Of a stretch of 64,000 bases of DNA, positions 20,418 through 31,966 are shown piece by piece; the first letter of the stretch is position 1; each line of letters opens with the position of its first letter. The notes under the pieces were generated by a model. The model did not search any database, had not been told where the DNA came from, and saw nothing but the letters and a program-made list of their open reading frames with translations. The position numbers were made by a program, and so were the translations under genes. Source of the stretch: Aureobasidium sp. EXF-3400 (taxonomy: Eukaryota; Ascomycota; Dothideomycetes; Dothideales; Saccotheciaceae); assembly GCA_024195585.1 (NCBI GenBank), contig SWBL01000185.1, positions 1-64,000 on the forward strand. Direction: 5' to 3'.

Positions 20418-21647
20418 ATGGAGCTAACGATCTTTCACCGCTCCTTGGGGTATAATCGAATATATTCAGCGGATAAGACGTCTTCCAATCTGGTTACTAT
20501 CTATACACTTGCCAAACTCATGCTACAGAACCTGTACGACAGTGTATCCTATGATCAGATCATTTTTGCAACGTTCTCTACGACATGCCATCATCCCCAC
20601 ATTGACAAATTCGAGCTCATGCATCACATAATCATCGAGATGGCTAAAACACATGTTCAATGCTGGTTACCAATGACAGGACACAAATACCTAGCTTCGC
20701 GCGGTGCGGACAACGCGCAACCTCTCTCAGCGAGAAGTATAATCATGAACCCTATCGAGGAAGAAACACATTCAACTTGCGCTTCTGACTATGGTTCGGA
20801 TACCGAAGATGGAGCGCACAGTGAGCCTACCTATCAAGATCCGGCTCGTACAGTAGGAGAGAATTTGAGTATCATCGGTGCTACAATCGGCTACATCCAA
20901 GACAACTTCTTCAACTGCTCCTCCCCTCCGGATTATTGCATTGCAAAGGATTTATTCGGCAGATGGACTCGAAAACATCTGAATGACATTAGGCACCTGC
21001 AATTGTGCACAAGCTCGAGCGATAACGCTCTCAACGCGCTTTGCGAGCCACTGCATAGATGTTCTCCTCAAAGACTTATTCGGTCCAAATCGCAAATGCC
21101 TGAGGCAAAATCGCCAAACGACCGACTTCTCTCACTGTTTACGGCAGCGGAGGAGGCCAGACAGCGCGCTCTGCAAGCTTACCGCGATCTCATTGACTTT
21201 TCCAATTACCCCCTATGTCAGATCCTAAGTTCCGGATTGCACAATATCCAGAAGCCTCATGCTGCTCTTAACGACTTCTTCGTCTCGAACTTTGAAGACC
21301 TTTCAATCGTCGGGTACTACATCTCGAACGCAATGTTGAAGGGTGAAGGCGAACTTGCAGCCAGATACGCGCAGATAATCAGCACAATTCGTGGAACGGA
21401 ACTGTCACTGAGAGACAAGGGTTTCGAACGAGATATCGTTAAACTTCAGTGGCTATCCTGGAATCCAACTTTGATATCCTACCACCTAGATGAGGCACAA
21501 TCAGAGGTTGATATCAATAGAGCCAAGTTCGAGCAGCTCCGGATCCTTCATCAACATGTCTTGCAGGGTTGCGACGATAATTTTGAGACCATGAACAGCA
21601 TATTTGATCTGGAATCGGTGTTCTCGCACGAACACACTCGTGCTTGA
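20418..21647 (+). CDS. Hypothetical helical protein, 409 aa; possible distant paralogue of the 58-kb gene
   Basis: A single long ORF, the best unassigned coding candidate in this half of the window. Residues about 115-140 are acidic and low-complexity (SDYGSDTEDGAHSE); the rest is predicted mostly helical. Segments resemble the gene at 58021-59037 in the same order: ENLSIIG...PDYCIAKDLFGRW against ENLVLFR...PDFWFATMCFEKW; LFTAAEEARQRALQAYRDL against LFQRAEVERQRFETAYNIL; and a closing NFETMNSIFD against SFDGLKDLFE. No catalytic motif, signal peptide or membrane span. After the stop at 21647 another frame (21650-21789, ending VICHDGAIFVFDGIATD) looks coding-like, so the true C-terminus may have been cut by a frameshift or an unrecognised intron. 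Function unknown. Confidence 0.55.
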   Translation: MELTIFHRSLGYNRIYSADKTSSNLVTIYTLAKLMLQNLYDSVSYDQIIFATFSTTCHHPHIDKFELMHHIIIEMAKTHVQCWLPMTGHKYLASRGADNAQPLSARSIIMNPIEEETHSTCASDYGSDTEDGAHSEPTYQDPARTVGENLSIIGATIGYIQDNFFNCSSPPDYCIAKDLFGRWTRKHLNDIRHLQLCTSSSDNALNALCEPLHRCSPQRLIRSKSQMPEAKSPNDRLLSLFTAAEEARQRALQAYRDLIDFSNYPLCQILSSGLHNIQKPHAALNDFFVSNFEDLSIVGYYISNAMLKGEGELAARYAQIISTIRGTELSLRDKGFERDIVKLQWLSWNPTLISYHLDEAQSEVDINRAKFEQLRILHQHVLQGCDDNFETMNSIFDLESVFSHEHTRA

Positions 21648-22875
21648 AAGCCCTCCAGAGTCTGCGGTCTTAGCAAGCAAATCTTTGATGCGTGAGGGCC
21701 AAGCCGAGCCCAATGAGAAAGCTGCAGACACAAGTGTAATCTGCCACGATGGTGCGATCTTCGTCTTTGACGGGATCGCCACCGACTGACATAATGCGTT
21801 ATATAATATTGCTCGCGATCTGTAAGCGTATCGTCTTCAGTACAAGATTCATTAATTGCGGCTAACAGGCGCGGAGTGGCTTGAAGATTCCATTCTTGAC
21901 ATTCTTACTTCTTGCATCCCTTTCGTGCGTCCAGACTCGAGATTACAGAAAATACTGAAGTACTATACCCTTCGAGCTTACGGTTGTGTGAGCCGTCGCT
22001 CGTTCATGGTCGGGTGAGAACAACTAGAAGGATAAGATAAGACTGCCTGTGCTACTTGCGCAGCCACTGTAACCCACATTTCGTTATCCGAGCTGTAATA
22101 ACGGGGCACGCTTCTGTCAAGGCATAATTCAGTGTAGAGAGAAACGATAGATGTAGAACCCGCGCTACAGGAAGCCTCCTTTCTGTCGAGCGTCCTACTT
22201 TGTTTTCGACACCAACTCATACCTGCAAGCTAAGCATTTCCCATGGAATCTACATCGTACCTGTTATCGGAAGAGGTTCTTCCATCATGTTCTGTTCTCT
22301 CATGAGCTTGGTCATGCCGTCCTGCGCACGCATCACCGTCCTGGGCCTACGTTGACAAGACTCATGTGAAGATCTGATCCCACTCAACTCTCAGGAGTCT
22401 ACTGGTGACAAGTAGGGAAGGAGAAGCACCTATACACCTGAGATTGTGCCTTATCGGCCAGTATGTCGCTAGCTTGCTATTTGCCTACGATGAATCTTGA
22501 TTCCTGTCATACATTGTCTGCTTACATATCGATCGCCTTTGCCCTCTACAAATCGCATCATAAGAGGTAATCTCGATTATCTTGCAGTGATAGCGCGCCC
22601 TGGCCAAAGGCGATCATAAATCTCTCCAACAGTGCTGGCATACCACCGTGATGTCTTTCCTCCCGTGTTCGATCTTGATCTCTCTATATGAAATGGCCAG
22701 GAACGCGTGGGGTAGTAGGTCAAGTACTATCCTCTAGAGCATGATCCATTGTTCCTGCTACAGCATGACGCACTCGTCTTCCCAGCTCCGTCTGCGACAC
22801 ATCTCCTGTTTCACCGCACTGTTACACAGGCATCCCTCATCTTGTCATATCTAGTTGAACATACTGACACGTCTC
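21648..22875. other. Intergenic, upstream of histone H4 variant
   Basis: A possible lost C-terminal extension of the upstream gene to 21789; otherwise no supported gene. Presumed H4-variant promoter at the right end. Confidence 0.4.
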
Positions 22876-23288
22876 ATGTCGATAGGCGGAAAAGGAAAGT
22901 TGGAACACAAAAGAGCGCTTGGTCGGGATCAGCGCGGGACCGGCAGTAACGGCCTTGGGGAACCCGGTGCTGCACGTCACCGTAAGAGTACGCGGGACAC
23001 TATTCAGGGCATCACAGATGCCTCCATCCGTCGTCTTGCTCGCCGTGGTGGTGTCAAGCGTATTTCTGCTACAATCTATGACGAGACCCGTGGTGTTGTC
23101 AAGACCTTCCTCGAGAGTGTGATCCGCGACGCCATCGTCTACACCGAGCATGCACAACGCAAGACCGTCACTTCAATTGATATCGTTCACGCCCTCAAGC
23201 GGCAGGGACGTGAGTTATCTTGAAATTCCTTCTCGTCTCGCCCAATTACTGACCTTACTTAGGTGTCCTCTATGGTTTTGGTGGCTAG
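22876..23288 (+). CDS. Divergent histone H4 variant
   Basis: Model: join(22876..22898,22947..23209,23263..23288), 103 aa, exactly canonical H4 length. The second intron (23210-23262, GTGAGT...TTAG) lies just before the LYGFGG tail and is certain. The first (22899-22946, 48 nt, donor GTTGGA, acceptor CGGCAG) is inferred because removing it aligns the tail position for position with H4. The fold core is kept ([29 protein letters not shown]). Versus canonical H4 the tail has R3G, K8N, K12E, G13P and K16A, keeping K5, K20 and the RHRK patch; further changes include K31D, P32A, N25T, K77Q and Y88H. It should pair with H3 in nucleosomes but lack most tail acetylation sites. A divergent H4 (hH4v) has been described in Neurospora, so it may belong to such a class. 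Without the first splice the frame stays open, giving 119 aa. Confidence 0.85.
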
Positions 23289-25244
23289 ACTTATCTGGAT
23301 TTGGATGCTCACTGTCGGCTCACATCACAGGGTTGCTTGATATCCCGCTGCGGTGACCGCTTTCCAGGAGCCAGTCTGTCAGATTTGGAATGCATTGAAC
23401 AGAGCCGCTGACTTCGGAGCGCAGTGGTTATGTGTCATAGAATGAGACCGTTGTAGCAAGCAGCGATGTGTAACTTGGTTGGAAATTTAGATTATTGGTT
23501 GCGTTACCAACAATCGACCCTTTTGCCGACTCGCATTCGAGTCAGAAAGGCAACGAACGATCGATCTTTCTGTCTTCACGGCTGTCTATTCTATTGTGGT
23601 TCGAGTGTTTGACAATTGAATGCATGCTTATCCACTGACCACTGATCTCTATGAGCTGACTCGACACTCGAAGGAACCTATATTCCGGTCTATCTGGCAG
23701 GTTCCAGTCTCCAACTATGATAAAGTTTGCGTCTGCAAGATTGCTCCGGATGACTGGGTTACCTCAGATTCTGACGAACAAGTAGTTGCAATTCTGCTGA
23801 CTATTACTTCCCTCGCTTCACGCTACCTGCTCTCGTGACCCCGTGCCGAAGCTGCCCATGCTGCGATAACTCGATCTTCGAGGGAAGCCTTGCTCTAAGT
23901 AGCATTTACATGACCGTGTCTTTGTTCCCTATCAGAAGCTACCTGTAGGATACAAAGCGTCTGGTCACGATGAAACGACCCGCAATGTGTTAAAAATCAT
24001 GAGTGAGACTTGTGAAACAAGTTGAGGAGGGTTGGCCCGTCCTCAAGCGCCAGACCCAAGACAATTTTGCGTTGATTGAAAGATTCGTAAGATGAAGCCG
24101 TCATGTACAGCCAACGGGTAGAGAAAAGTAAAGAGGATCACGGGGACGAGTCCGCGGTCTGAGACACATAGTGGGCTAGTTTCTAGGCTGCCGCGATGAA
24201 AGGATGGTTTTCAAACGGTTCTCACAGGCCACGACCGCTAGCGCTGCAAGACGCTAGAAAGAGAGTTTTGCCTGTCAAAATCTCTGACACCGTTGTTGCT
24301 GTGACCAAGACCCTGTTCTTCGCGAGGCTCCCTAAATATGGCCATACTAACCTTGTAGCCTGTCGGGAGCTTACGAGCAGCAGAGAACGATCTTGTGTCG
24401 TAGTTTATCCAATCAAAAATATAGTCCATGCGACTTCTTGTAGGAAATGGAACTATCCTAGTGAAAAGGTCCAAATTTTTCTCAGCGAGCTAGCTCACTG
24501 ACAATCCAGCATGATGAGCACAACAATTACAACAACTACTATCGGCGAATGAGGTGCCATCTCAAGATAAATCCCAGAATTGAATTCATAGCGTCCCGAC
24601 TTCCTTTTCGCATTCTGCTCGCCTCGAAATCGCGAACACGTTGTCAAACTGTGGTGTCTCTTTGCAATTGAGCTCGCGAGAAAGGCCGTTACCGTGGGCG
24701 GCAGCATGACTGTGGAGAAAGCCCGTGCGTCACTTATGCTGTGGTGGCAGTGCGCCTTGGCACCTGGATGTCATGCAGGGCCTGTCACAGCACGATCGAA
24801 GCTCAAGCTACAGTCCTCATTCAACCCACGCAGCAGAACCGGATGCAGATTAGTGATCATGACTCATCATGATGAGGTCATCTTTCATGAATTGACTACA
24901 ACAATAGCAGTTTTGCCCATGCTTGGCTCCACGTACTGAGAACAACAGGAACAAGGTCAATGGCTATGCGCGCTACTTATGCCCCCGAGCAATAGCAATC
25001 GCAACAAGACCACAAGCCGATCCCACATATCTCGTACGCTCGTCATTCGAAGAGGGATAGAGGATAGACATCCCTCGTCTAGGGCGAACAAAGTCAGTAG
25101 CACGGAAACCAGGAACGACGCAATCCAGATCATCATTGCAACCATTACGACCACTGTAACACGGTGCATCTTCGTTTTGCTTCGTGCATCCTTACTCTAT
25201 GCAATTTAGATCAACCCAACACAACCCAAGAGGTAGGCGATACA
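23289..25244. other. Intergenic
   Basis: Two ORFs of 73-101 codons (23620-23838 and 24196-24501, plus) without motifs. No supported gene. Confidence 0.4.
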
Positions 25245-25790
25245 TCACACATGGCTTTTAAGAAGTGCTCCCACCAGCAGTCGAGCCATCCTGGACGTCC
25301 CAGCCGCACGCTTCGAGCAGTGTATCGCTTGCAGAATGGCATGATTGTGCCAACAACCGAGCAACACTCTAAGCGCTTGATGCCAATGGTATCTGTGCTG
25401 ACAGGAAGGCCCTCCCTCTAAATTCTGCAGATATCTACAATTCTCAGCCCAGATCTTGGAGATCTCAAAAATAGCTCTCGCATCAGCAATCGAATGCATC
25501 ATGTAGAAGCTTAGTATTGGTCTGCCATCGATCAGTGTCAATTTCGCTGCGAACACGGGTATCTTAGTAGCTTCTCCTGGGAGGATTGACAATGGACAGA
25601 GAACGTCCTGCGGTAGACCCGACCAGAGAAAATGCTCCTCCTTGAGCTTCTCATAACTAGGCTTGGACTCATCTCCGCGGGCGTCTTTGATATGTAAACT
25701 TTCAGCGTCTGTAATCGGGTCCAATTCGTAGAGACCTTCGTTGCGAGTTCGGATCTCTGAATAATTGTGCGGAGAGCATCGGAATGGCAT
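25245..25790 (-). pseudogene. Truncated TRI101-type acyltransferase relic
   Basis: A minus-strand ORF covering only the middle of a PF02458-type acyltransferase: PSYEKLKEEHF, PVFAAKLTLIDGRPILSFYM, the HXXXD active-site motif as HSIADARAIF, and KIWAENCRYLQ. These align in order with the intact enzyme at 30494-31966 (DYEELQEQNF, PQLNIIDGGFILTL, HTVFDAQGI, RVWAKNCYHLQ). The first third of the protein is missing or unreadable upstream (a 123-codon ORF at 25538-25909 is in another frame). After the LQ match the sequence becomes unrelated and stops, with no C-terminal DFG-type region nearby. The active-site His and Asp survive but the protein cannot be complete. Best read as a decayed paralogue 5 kb from its intact relative. 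Confidence 0.65.
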
Positions 25791-25909
25791 GGTGTTCTGA
25801 AACTAAATAAGCATGTGTTATAAGCACTGACTCGGCTCTCCATGTCCTTTTCTCCCTGACTGGCACTGAGGTTCGCTAGATATGATAGACAAACACAATT
25901 ACTCATCAA

Positions 25910-28335
25910 TCATCAACAGCTTGAAGAATTGATATATACAGGATCCAAATGAGTCAGATGGGGAGGGGTCAGACACTCCAGACTTGCTGAGGTGAGGAAT
26001 GGGCAGAAGAAGTGTCGAAAAATCGGGTCACGGCAATCAGACATCATGAAGACATCTCAAGATGGCAGCAACCAGGACATCCCATGTGTTCTTTCTCTCG
26101 TGCATGAGATGGCCCGCCCCCCTCGTCAACTCACTGATGCATTATCGTGAATCAAGGAAGGCACACAGGACCTGAGAAGTTAAAAGGAAGCCGACGGGTG
26201 ATCCTGGCCAAGTGATGCAAGGCATTTAGTGGCCTAGCGTTTCAGTTCTCCAACAACTCATCTCCGACAGACGCTTCATGGCCACTCTTCGCGTGGCGCT
26301 GATCGCTGGATGGTTGTAAATCGTCGTTCAAATAAACGCCGATGCAAAGTAAGTCTCGCGTCCCTGGCTGAAGCCCAAGCCTGCAGAGGTGGGCCACATA
26401 CGATGCCTCTTGCTAACGAAGAAAGCAGGGATGACACTGTTGCGATAATGCGAAATAGAGACAGTATGCGGGAAGTGAAGCTTGTCGCAAGGAATCCATT
26501 GGGAAGCAAGATTTATCTACGAAGATCTCACTCTTCCGACCCCTCGTCCAGAGCAGATTGCAGCTGCTAGCGTCAGAAAGCCAAAGAGCAAGTTTGAATC
26601 CGATGTTCCCCCAAGCCTGCGAAGCAGATCACAAGAACCGACGGGCGTGTATTCAAATCGAAGATATGCTTCTCCATCAGGAGCCAACAACGCCGTCGAA
26701 GACTGCCATTTTATCATACGAAGTCAAGGGGATCGAGCAGTATGATGATCCGTATCAGACCCTCAGAAGAATCATTCCTGTCCACATGCCATGGCACAGA
26801 TTAGTCATGCCAATATCATCCCTCGAGTTCGACCGCGCGCGTTTTTCGTAGTTCCCTATAGACATGGTGATGATATACGTTCACGTAAAAGCTGGCATGC
26901 AGGATGACTCGCGCAGTGTAGCCCTCTTCCTATGAAGCCCAGTAATGGGATTGCAACGGCCGTTCATCATACTTTGAGGACATGGTGGAGCTTCCTGATG
27001 GGTCCCTCCCATGACAGGAATATGTTCGTTGCGATTCGCTAGCTAGAGTTGGGGACAAACATGACGCGACTTGTTGCTGCAATCTTACCAGTCGTCTCGG
27101 AAACGTCTTTGTCTCAACAGGGTCCTTATACATCACTCATCCGTTCGTCTGAGCGACTGCATGTTCAATGCAGGATCGATGCGTGCCCGCAGTCATATCT
27201 GTCAATTGAGACACATACTGATCTACCTAGCATACTTGTGGACCTTTGAAATCACATAAGCTATCGTATGCCCCTGAGTCTGTACTGACAGTTCGTGGCT
27301 TCCTGGAACCTCATCACGGAAGCTTTGGAGCTACTTTCAAGTGGAGATAGACATGGTTATGTGTCTTTCAGTGTAGAGTCTAGAGCGGTTTCTTCTTACG
27401 TCGTACAGTCTTTTGAGGCAAAAACTCTGCGATACGACCAGGTCACCTTAGTGACTTGCTCTAACCCCTAGACTTGAAGTGTTCCTGACTTCAGTGCGAG
27501 GTCGAAGGATATGTGCGAAAAGCTCCGAGGTTTTGACGTCCAAATCCATTCTCAAGTTTCTGCTTCGTCGCTATCTGCATCCGTCAGGATTGATTTCCTT
27601 GGTCAAACATTTCGTCGAGTTCAAATGTTGCCCGGGCGGGCCGGGAAACGAGATCATGTGGCTTGCTCTCATAACCATCCGGTCTCAGCTTCAGGTCCAG
27701 AATTTCTCTCTCGATCAGACTTGCATCAGCTCAAGAGTGAATTGAGAATTCGTGTCAATTACTGCAGCCCGCTTGGTGCCAAGCGCCTACGTCAAGAAGA
27801 CCGAGTCACGCGAATGGAGCACTCATGACATATACTTAGACACAAGTAAGCAGATGATCTTGGAGCTATCAGAAGAGCGTTCAAGATTTCCTCTCGACAT
27901 CGGGATCAGCAGGAGCTGATGTTATCAATCGTGTCGATCAGATCGAAAAGATACCTTCTCCACGAAGTGTATATCTTCTCAAGAAGTTGTCTACAGATTG
28001 ATCTGGAGTAGACCATGGCTGATGGATGTCAATCAGGGGTGTCGCGATGCCCTATCGCGAATCTTGTCTCCTCGCTCCTAGTAATATCGTCTGATCAGAG
28101 CTGCGACCCTCAGCATCCCCAACCTCTATGACACATCTGCATCCCGACTTGACTGGCTGCTGCCGACGTTGTCCTCGATTTCAAGTACAGGTACATCGTT
28201 AGTATGAATCCAGGTCTCTTATGTGACTCGTTCCTTGGTCGCAAGGGTGAATGTGATATGGTAGTGGTTTCAAATGATGTTTGTATACCGTACAGTAGCG
28301 CACTTTCCCAGCCGTGGAGCCCCACAGGCATCACT
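25910..28335. other. Long intergenic stretch
   Basis: Several overlapping plus-strand ORFs of 60-100 codons between 26310 and 26851 in different frames. They could be a decayed gene, but no motif or splice chain supports one. Nothing else seen. Confidence 0.4.
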
Positions 28336-29726
28336 TCAAAACTCCTTCTTGACGACAACGCTAGTCTCAACTTGAATTCCATCATCCGGCGCACCTTTTC
28401 GCGAGGATTCCCGCCATTCCTGCCGCGATGATTTTTCGACATTGTCCTTCGACATTATTTGCACACCCTGCTGCGATGTTCCTGTTGTGACAGACACTTT
28501 ATATCTTCCCACGTCATGATAAAGTGTCAACTCCTCCTCATCGTCCTCTTGATCCTTTGGCTTTGGATGTGGACGCTTGCGTTGAGCCATGCTACCGATC
28601 GTTTGTCTATCGTGGTAAGACAATCTGTTGCCTTTGCTGTGATCCTCGAGTCGAAAGATGATTCGAATGCCTCTCAATATGGGATGGAATGTTGTGATTA
28701 AGCATGCAGACACGATACCCAACGATGGCTCAAGCGATGTCCAGATCTGAGCAGGTCCCAGAGCCCACGTGATGTCGGTTTCGCGTATCATTCGAGACAT
28801 GTAAACCAATCGGATAATTGCTGCAATCACTGCACTTCGGGAATTCGGTCAGTCTCTGAGACAAGTAGGAAATCAAGAAGGTTGCGGGTACTCACAGTGT
28901 GCCTAAAGCCAAGATCCCCATCACACCCAGCTTCCTTGTCCAAGACATCTGTAGCGAACAGACCCTCGGAATCGGCAGGAGCAAGATTGCCAGGTCGAGG
29001 GCTGCGCTACAGATACCGGTGATTATCCACATCGACAGGTAGTCCATACATTTCCCGCCTCTTGTACCGGTGTACTGATCCCAGAAGTAGCTCAAAGGTC
29101 GACAGGCGACCGTCATTGGTAACCAGACAGATAAGGCATACAAGAAAGAAGCAAGCGCGCAGGCGACTAGGCACCGATCGAACAGCGTTCTGCATCTTAC
29201 CGTGCTGCGTATTGTACCGGGTGAGAATATGCGCATGTACGTCCATAAAAATGAGAGCTTGAGGCCGACCGTCGCGACAACGTAGATCCACGGATAGATG
29301 AACAACGCCTGGAATCATCGAGTCAACGAGTCTATCACGGAGATTGCATATCAAGCACCACTCACAATGGACATCTTGCGCAGTGATGGTGTGTCGGTAG
29401 CCCAGATGTGTCTTCCCGCTCCGAAATAGTTACTGGTGAGTGTGCAGGCAGCTGTGCCGTATTCTCCAAGCTTTGATAGCCAGTCAGTCAGCACATCCGA
29501 CCTTTGTGTTGCACCCGGAATGATATACCAGAGCAATCAAGATGAACCAATCATCACCTTGCAATTGGTCGCGCTTTCTCTTTTTGACGACGATACGGAA
29601 AGCGACCGCAAATGTAGCGAGGATGGCAAGCACTGCTACGACCGAGTCGTCAAGGATCTCCTGGTTGGCCGCAAGATCAATGCCAGGGGGCGGATCTCCA
29701 TATAGTTCTGTCACCGATCGAACCAT
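28336..29726 (-). CDS. Fungal rhodopsin-domain (PTH11-like) seven-TM protein
   Basis: Model: complement(join(28336..28834,28896..29308,29366..29470,29529..29726)), 404 aa. The three introns (61, 57 and 58 nt) have GT-AG ends and matching phase. Hydrophobic segments in order: DSVVAVLAILATFAVAFRIV, GDDWFILIALL, ALFIYPWIYVVATVGLKLSFLW, LVACALASFLYALSVW, WIITGICSAALDLAILLLPI, LGVMGILALGTLAVIAAIIR, LGIVSACLITTFHPILR. Family hallmarks are GDDW in loop 1, LSFLWTYMRIF, CRPLSYFWDQ, and a Trp/Glu-Pro-Ser-Leu-Gly motif before the last helix. The 110-residue cytoplasmic tail is charged, with an acidic run (QEDDEEEL). There is no CFEM domain at the N-terminus. Relatives are plasma-membrane proteins of mostly unknown ligand, some linked to surface sensing. 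Intact. Confidence 0.82.
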
Positions 29727-30493
29727 TGTAGGACTGCCGGGGCAAAGTCAACCTTCGTTGTGGGAACTTTGGCAGTTGTGAGAGAGGTTCGCCGAGATCA
29801 AGTGCGTGAGATTATTCAAAGGATACGGCGCCATCATGGGCGGCTTGATATAAGAAGACGGTAGTATACAGTGGATCGCAAGGAGCTTTGCCGCTTCTGT
29901 CCCATTGCAAAGGGACCTAATGGGTAGCATACCTATGAATGGGCGGGCGAAAGCGGGTCGTAATCTTATGACTATCTAGTAAAGGCTGGGAGGGAGCTCA
30001 AACATCCTTGCGTACCAATGAGACGACGACGTGCGTCAAGAATGATGCCAAAAAAAAAACCGGAGTAGAGGCCCTGACAACAATTCGTGTATTCAAAATT
30101 ACCTAGAGATTGGGGTTGTTCTTGTGTGAAAGTTACAGCTCGTAAAGGGTCACCAGGGACGGGTCGGTCCCAGACGTTGAACAGCCATTAGCATTTAGAC
30201 GAAACGCGTCGCACATGAAGAAGTAAGTTAAGTATATTGCAGAACGTACACCACTGATGGCGCGATCATTCGTGAACTGAGTGGGGAGAAGATTGCGATC
30301 GGCAGCGGGTCGCTTTCTCGGTAGCGAGTTCCGATGCGGCACATTCAACGGCGTCGTTCTGATCGATTAAGGTCTATGCGCAGGCTTGCAACCAAGCATT
30401 AGTGAAGAACGCCGCGGATACACTCGGCTGCTCAATCTGGTTTTGACGCCTTGATCTCGTTCGAGATAGACACACAAGGTATCCCTCTGTCCG
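29727..30493. other. Intergenic
   Basis: Promoter of the rhodopsin-like gene and 3' flank of the acyltransferase. Contains a poly-A run near 30050. No gene. Confidence 0.4.
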
Positions 30494-31966
30494 CTACACA
30501 CAGTCATGTCCATGATCTGTCGGCTCTGCATACTTGCACCAGACTGGATCCCGCTCCAGCTTCTCAAAGTTACACTTGTCCAAACCAATTGCAATCTCCA
30601 TACCCACACCCTCCCCTCTGGTGACCTGCGGATAAATCATACTGAGCCCATTGAACAGCCCTCCAGTAGGGAACCTGACCCTTTCGATTTTTCCAATCTT
30701 TGGGCCAAAGTCGAGGTCGTAGATGTCGAGTTTGTTCCACGTGCTTGTCAGGCAGTCGATCGTCATCAGGTTTGGGAACGAAGCCGACACAACGTGATCA
30801 TAGCCAGGAACGTTGGCAAGAAGGGTGATGAGCGATTTGACATACTCAGACGTCCTCATGTCTATCGCCTGTCTGACCGCGATGGCAATGGGGACAAGGC
30901 TTGGGGAGTTGTAGACATCCTTCAGGGCCATGGCCGCACGAGCGTAGTTCATAGGACATCCTGGGTAGTGCTTCGACAAAGGTGGTTCTGAACGAAGTCT
31001 CAGATCGACATTGATGATATGATGCGACAATGTGTCGTCGTCCGGAAGCTGTTCGAGGTCAACCTGCGCTCGGATCACCGAGCGCCAGATCAATGCAGTG
31101 ACCCTATCGTTGGTCGATGTCCACTGGTTTCCAACCTCACAGCAGTCATCCTTTAGCTGTTCCAAAGCTTCAGGAGACAGTCTGTACACTCGGGATCTAT
31201 GCGTGTCTTTCGTAGCCGTCTCTCCAAAAGTGATGGGTTCGGGGGCGACGATGAGTTCAGGATGATGCTCCGGGAGACCCATTTGAGCGGTGGACTGGTG
31301 GGAAGCATTATGTGCGGTCCGGTCAAATGCCCTGACAGGCAAAGAATCGCACCTGTGGACAGTATTATCTTGCAGGTGATAACAATTCTTAGCCCAGACT
31401 CGCAGCACCTCGTTGATTCCTTGAGCATCAAAGACCGTATGGTGGCTGTGTAGAGTTAGGATAAAACCTCCATCGATGATGTTTAACTGCGGGACGAATA
31501 CTGGTTGCTGTTCGTTGGGCAAGGGAAAAACACCTCGGGCACAAAGACTAGCGGGCTCGAGTCGCGATTGAGGAAAATTCTGCTCTTGCAACTCTTCGTA
31601 GTCGAGACCAGTTCCGCGAAGATCCTGCACTATGAGCGATCCAAAATCACCGTGCTTAAGTGCGATCTTGCCAGTTGGTTTCTTCCCGTCGTCGCAAGGC
31701 ACGATTTCACACGCGAGCGATGGAATAGCCTGGAGGGTCGGCTTCAATCCCTCGCGGAGGAGTTCGACGGTCTCTCTTGGTTCAACGTGAGAAAGCGATT
31801 TGAAGAAAAATAGTGCGCGAACCCAGCCACGCGGATTCGATTGCTCGAGTAGCGATAGTTGTAGAGTGTGCGCTACTGAGCTGTCGTCGTTGCAACTGTC
31901 ATACACAGTGGGTGTCAGAGTGCTGACAGACCCCGAGACTGTGTTAGATGGCGTGGCGGTGGTCAT
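30494..31966 (-). CDS. TRI101/BAHD-type O-acyltransferase, 490 aa
   Basis: A single exon from ATG 31966. It matches the fungal transferase family PF02458 in length and layout: an N-terminal acceptor-side domain, the active-site HXXXD motif as H176-TVF-D180, and a second conserved DFG-type motif near residue 430 (LDFGPKIGKIERVRFP). Such enzymes move an acetyl or other acyl group from CoA to an alcohol or amine in the cytosol; trichothecene 3-O-acetyltransferase is the best-known relative, and many other members act on unrelated metabolites. No biosynthetic core gene lies nearby, so the substrate cannot be inferred. Both motifs and the frame are intact. A broken paralogue lies at 25245-25790 on the same strand. 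Confidence 0.82.
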   Translation of the reverse strand: MTTATPSNTVSGSVSTLTPTVYDSCNDDSSVAHTLQLSLLEQSNPRGWVRALFFFKSLSHVEPRETVELLREGLKPTLQAIPSLACEIVPCDDGKKPTGKIALKHGDFGSLIVQDLRGTGLDYEELQEQNFPQSRLEPASLCARGVFPLPNEQQPVFVPQLNIIDGGFILTLHSHHTVFDAQGINEVLRVWAKNCYHLQDNTVHRCDSLPVRAFDRTAHNASHQSTAQMGLPEHHPELIVAPEPITFGETATKDTHRSRVYRLSPEALEQLKDDCCEVGNQWTSTNDRVTALIWRSVIRAQVDLEQLPDDDTLSHHIINVDLRLRSEPPLSKHYPGCPMNYARAAMALKDVYNSPSLVPIAIAVRQAIDMRTSEYVKSLITLLANVPGYDHVVSASFPNLMTIDCLTSTWNKLDIYDLDFGPKIGKIERVRFPTGGLFNGLSMIYPQVTRGEGVGMEIAIGLDKCNFEKLERDPVWCKYAEPTDHGHDCV

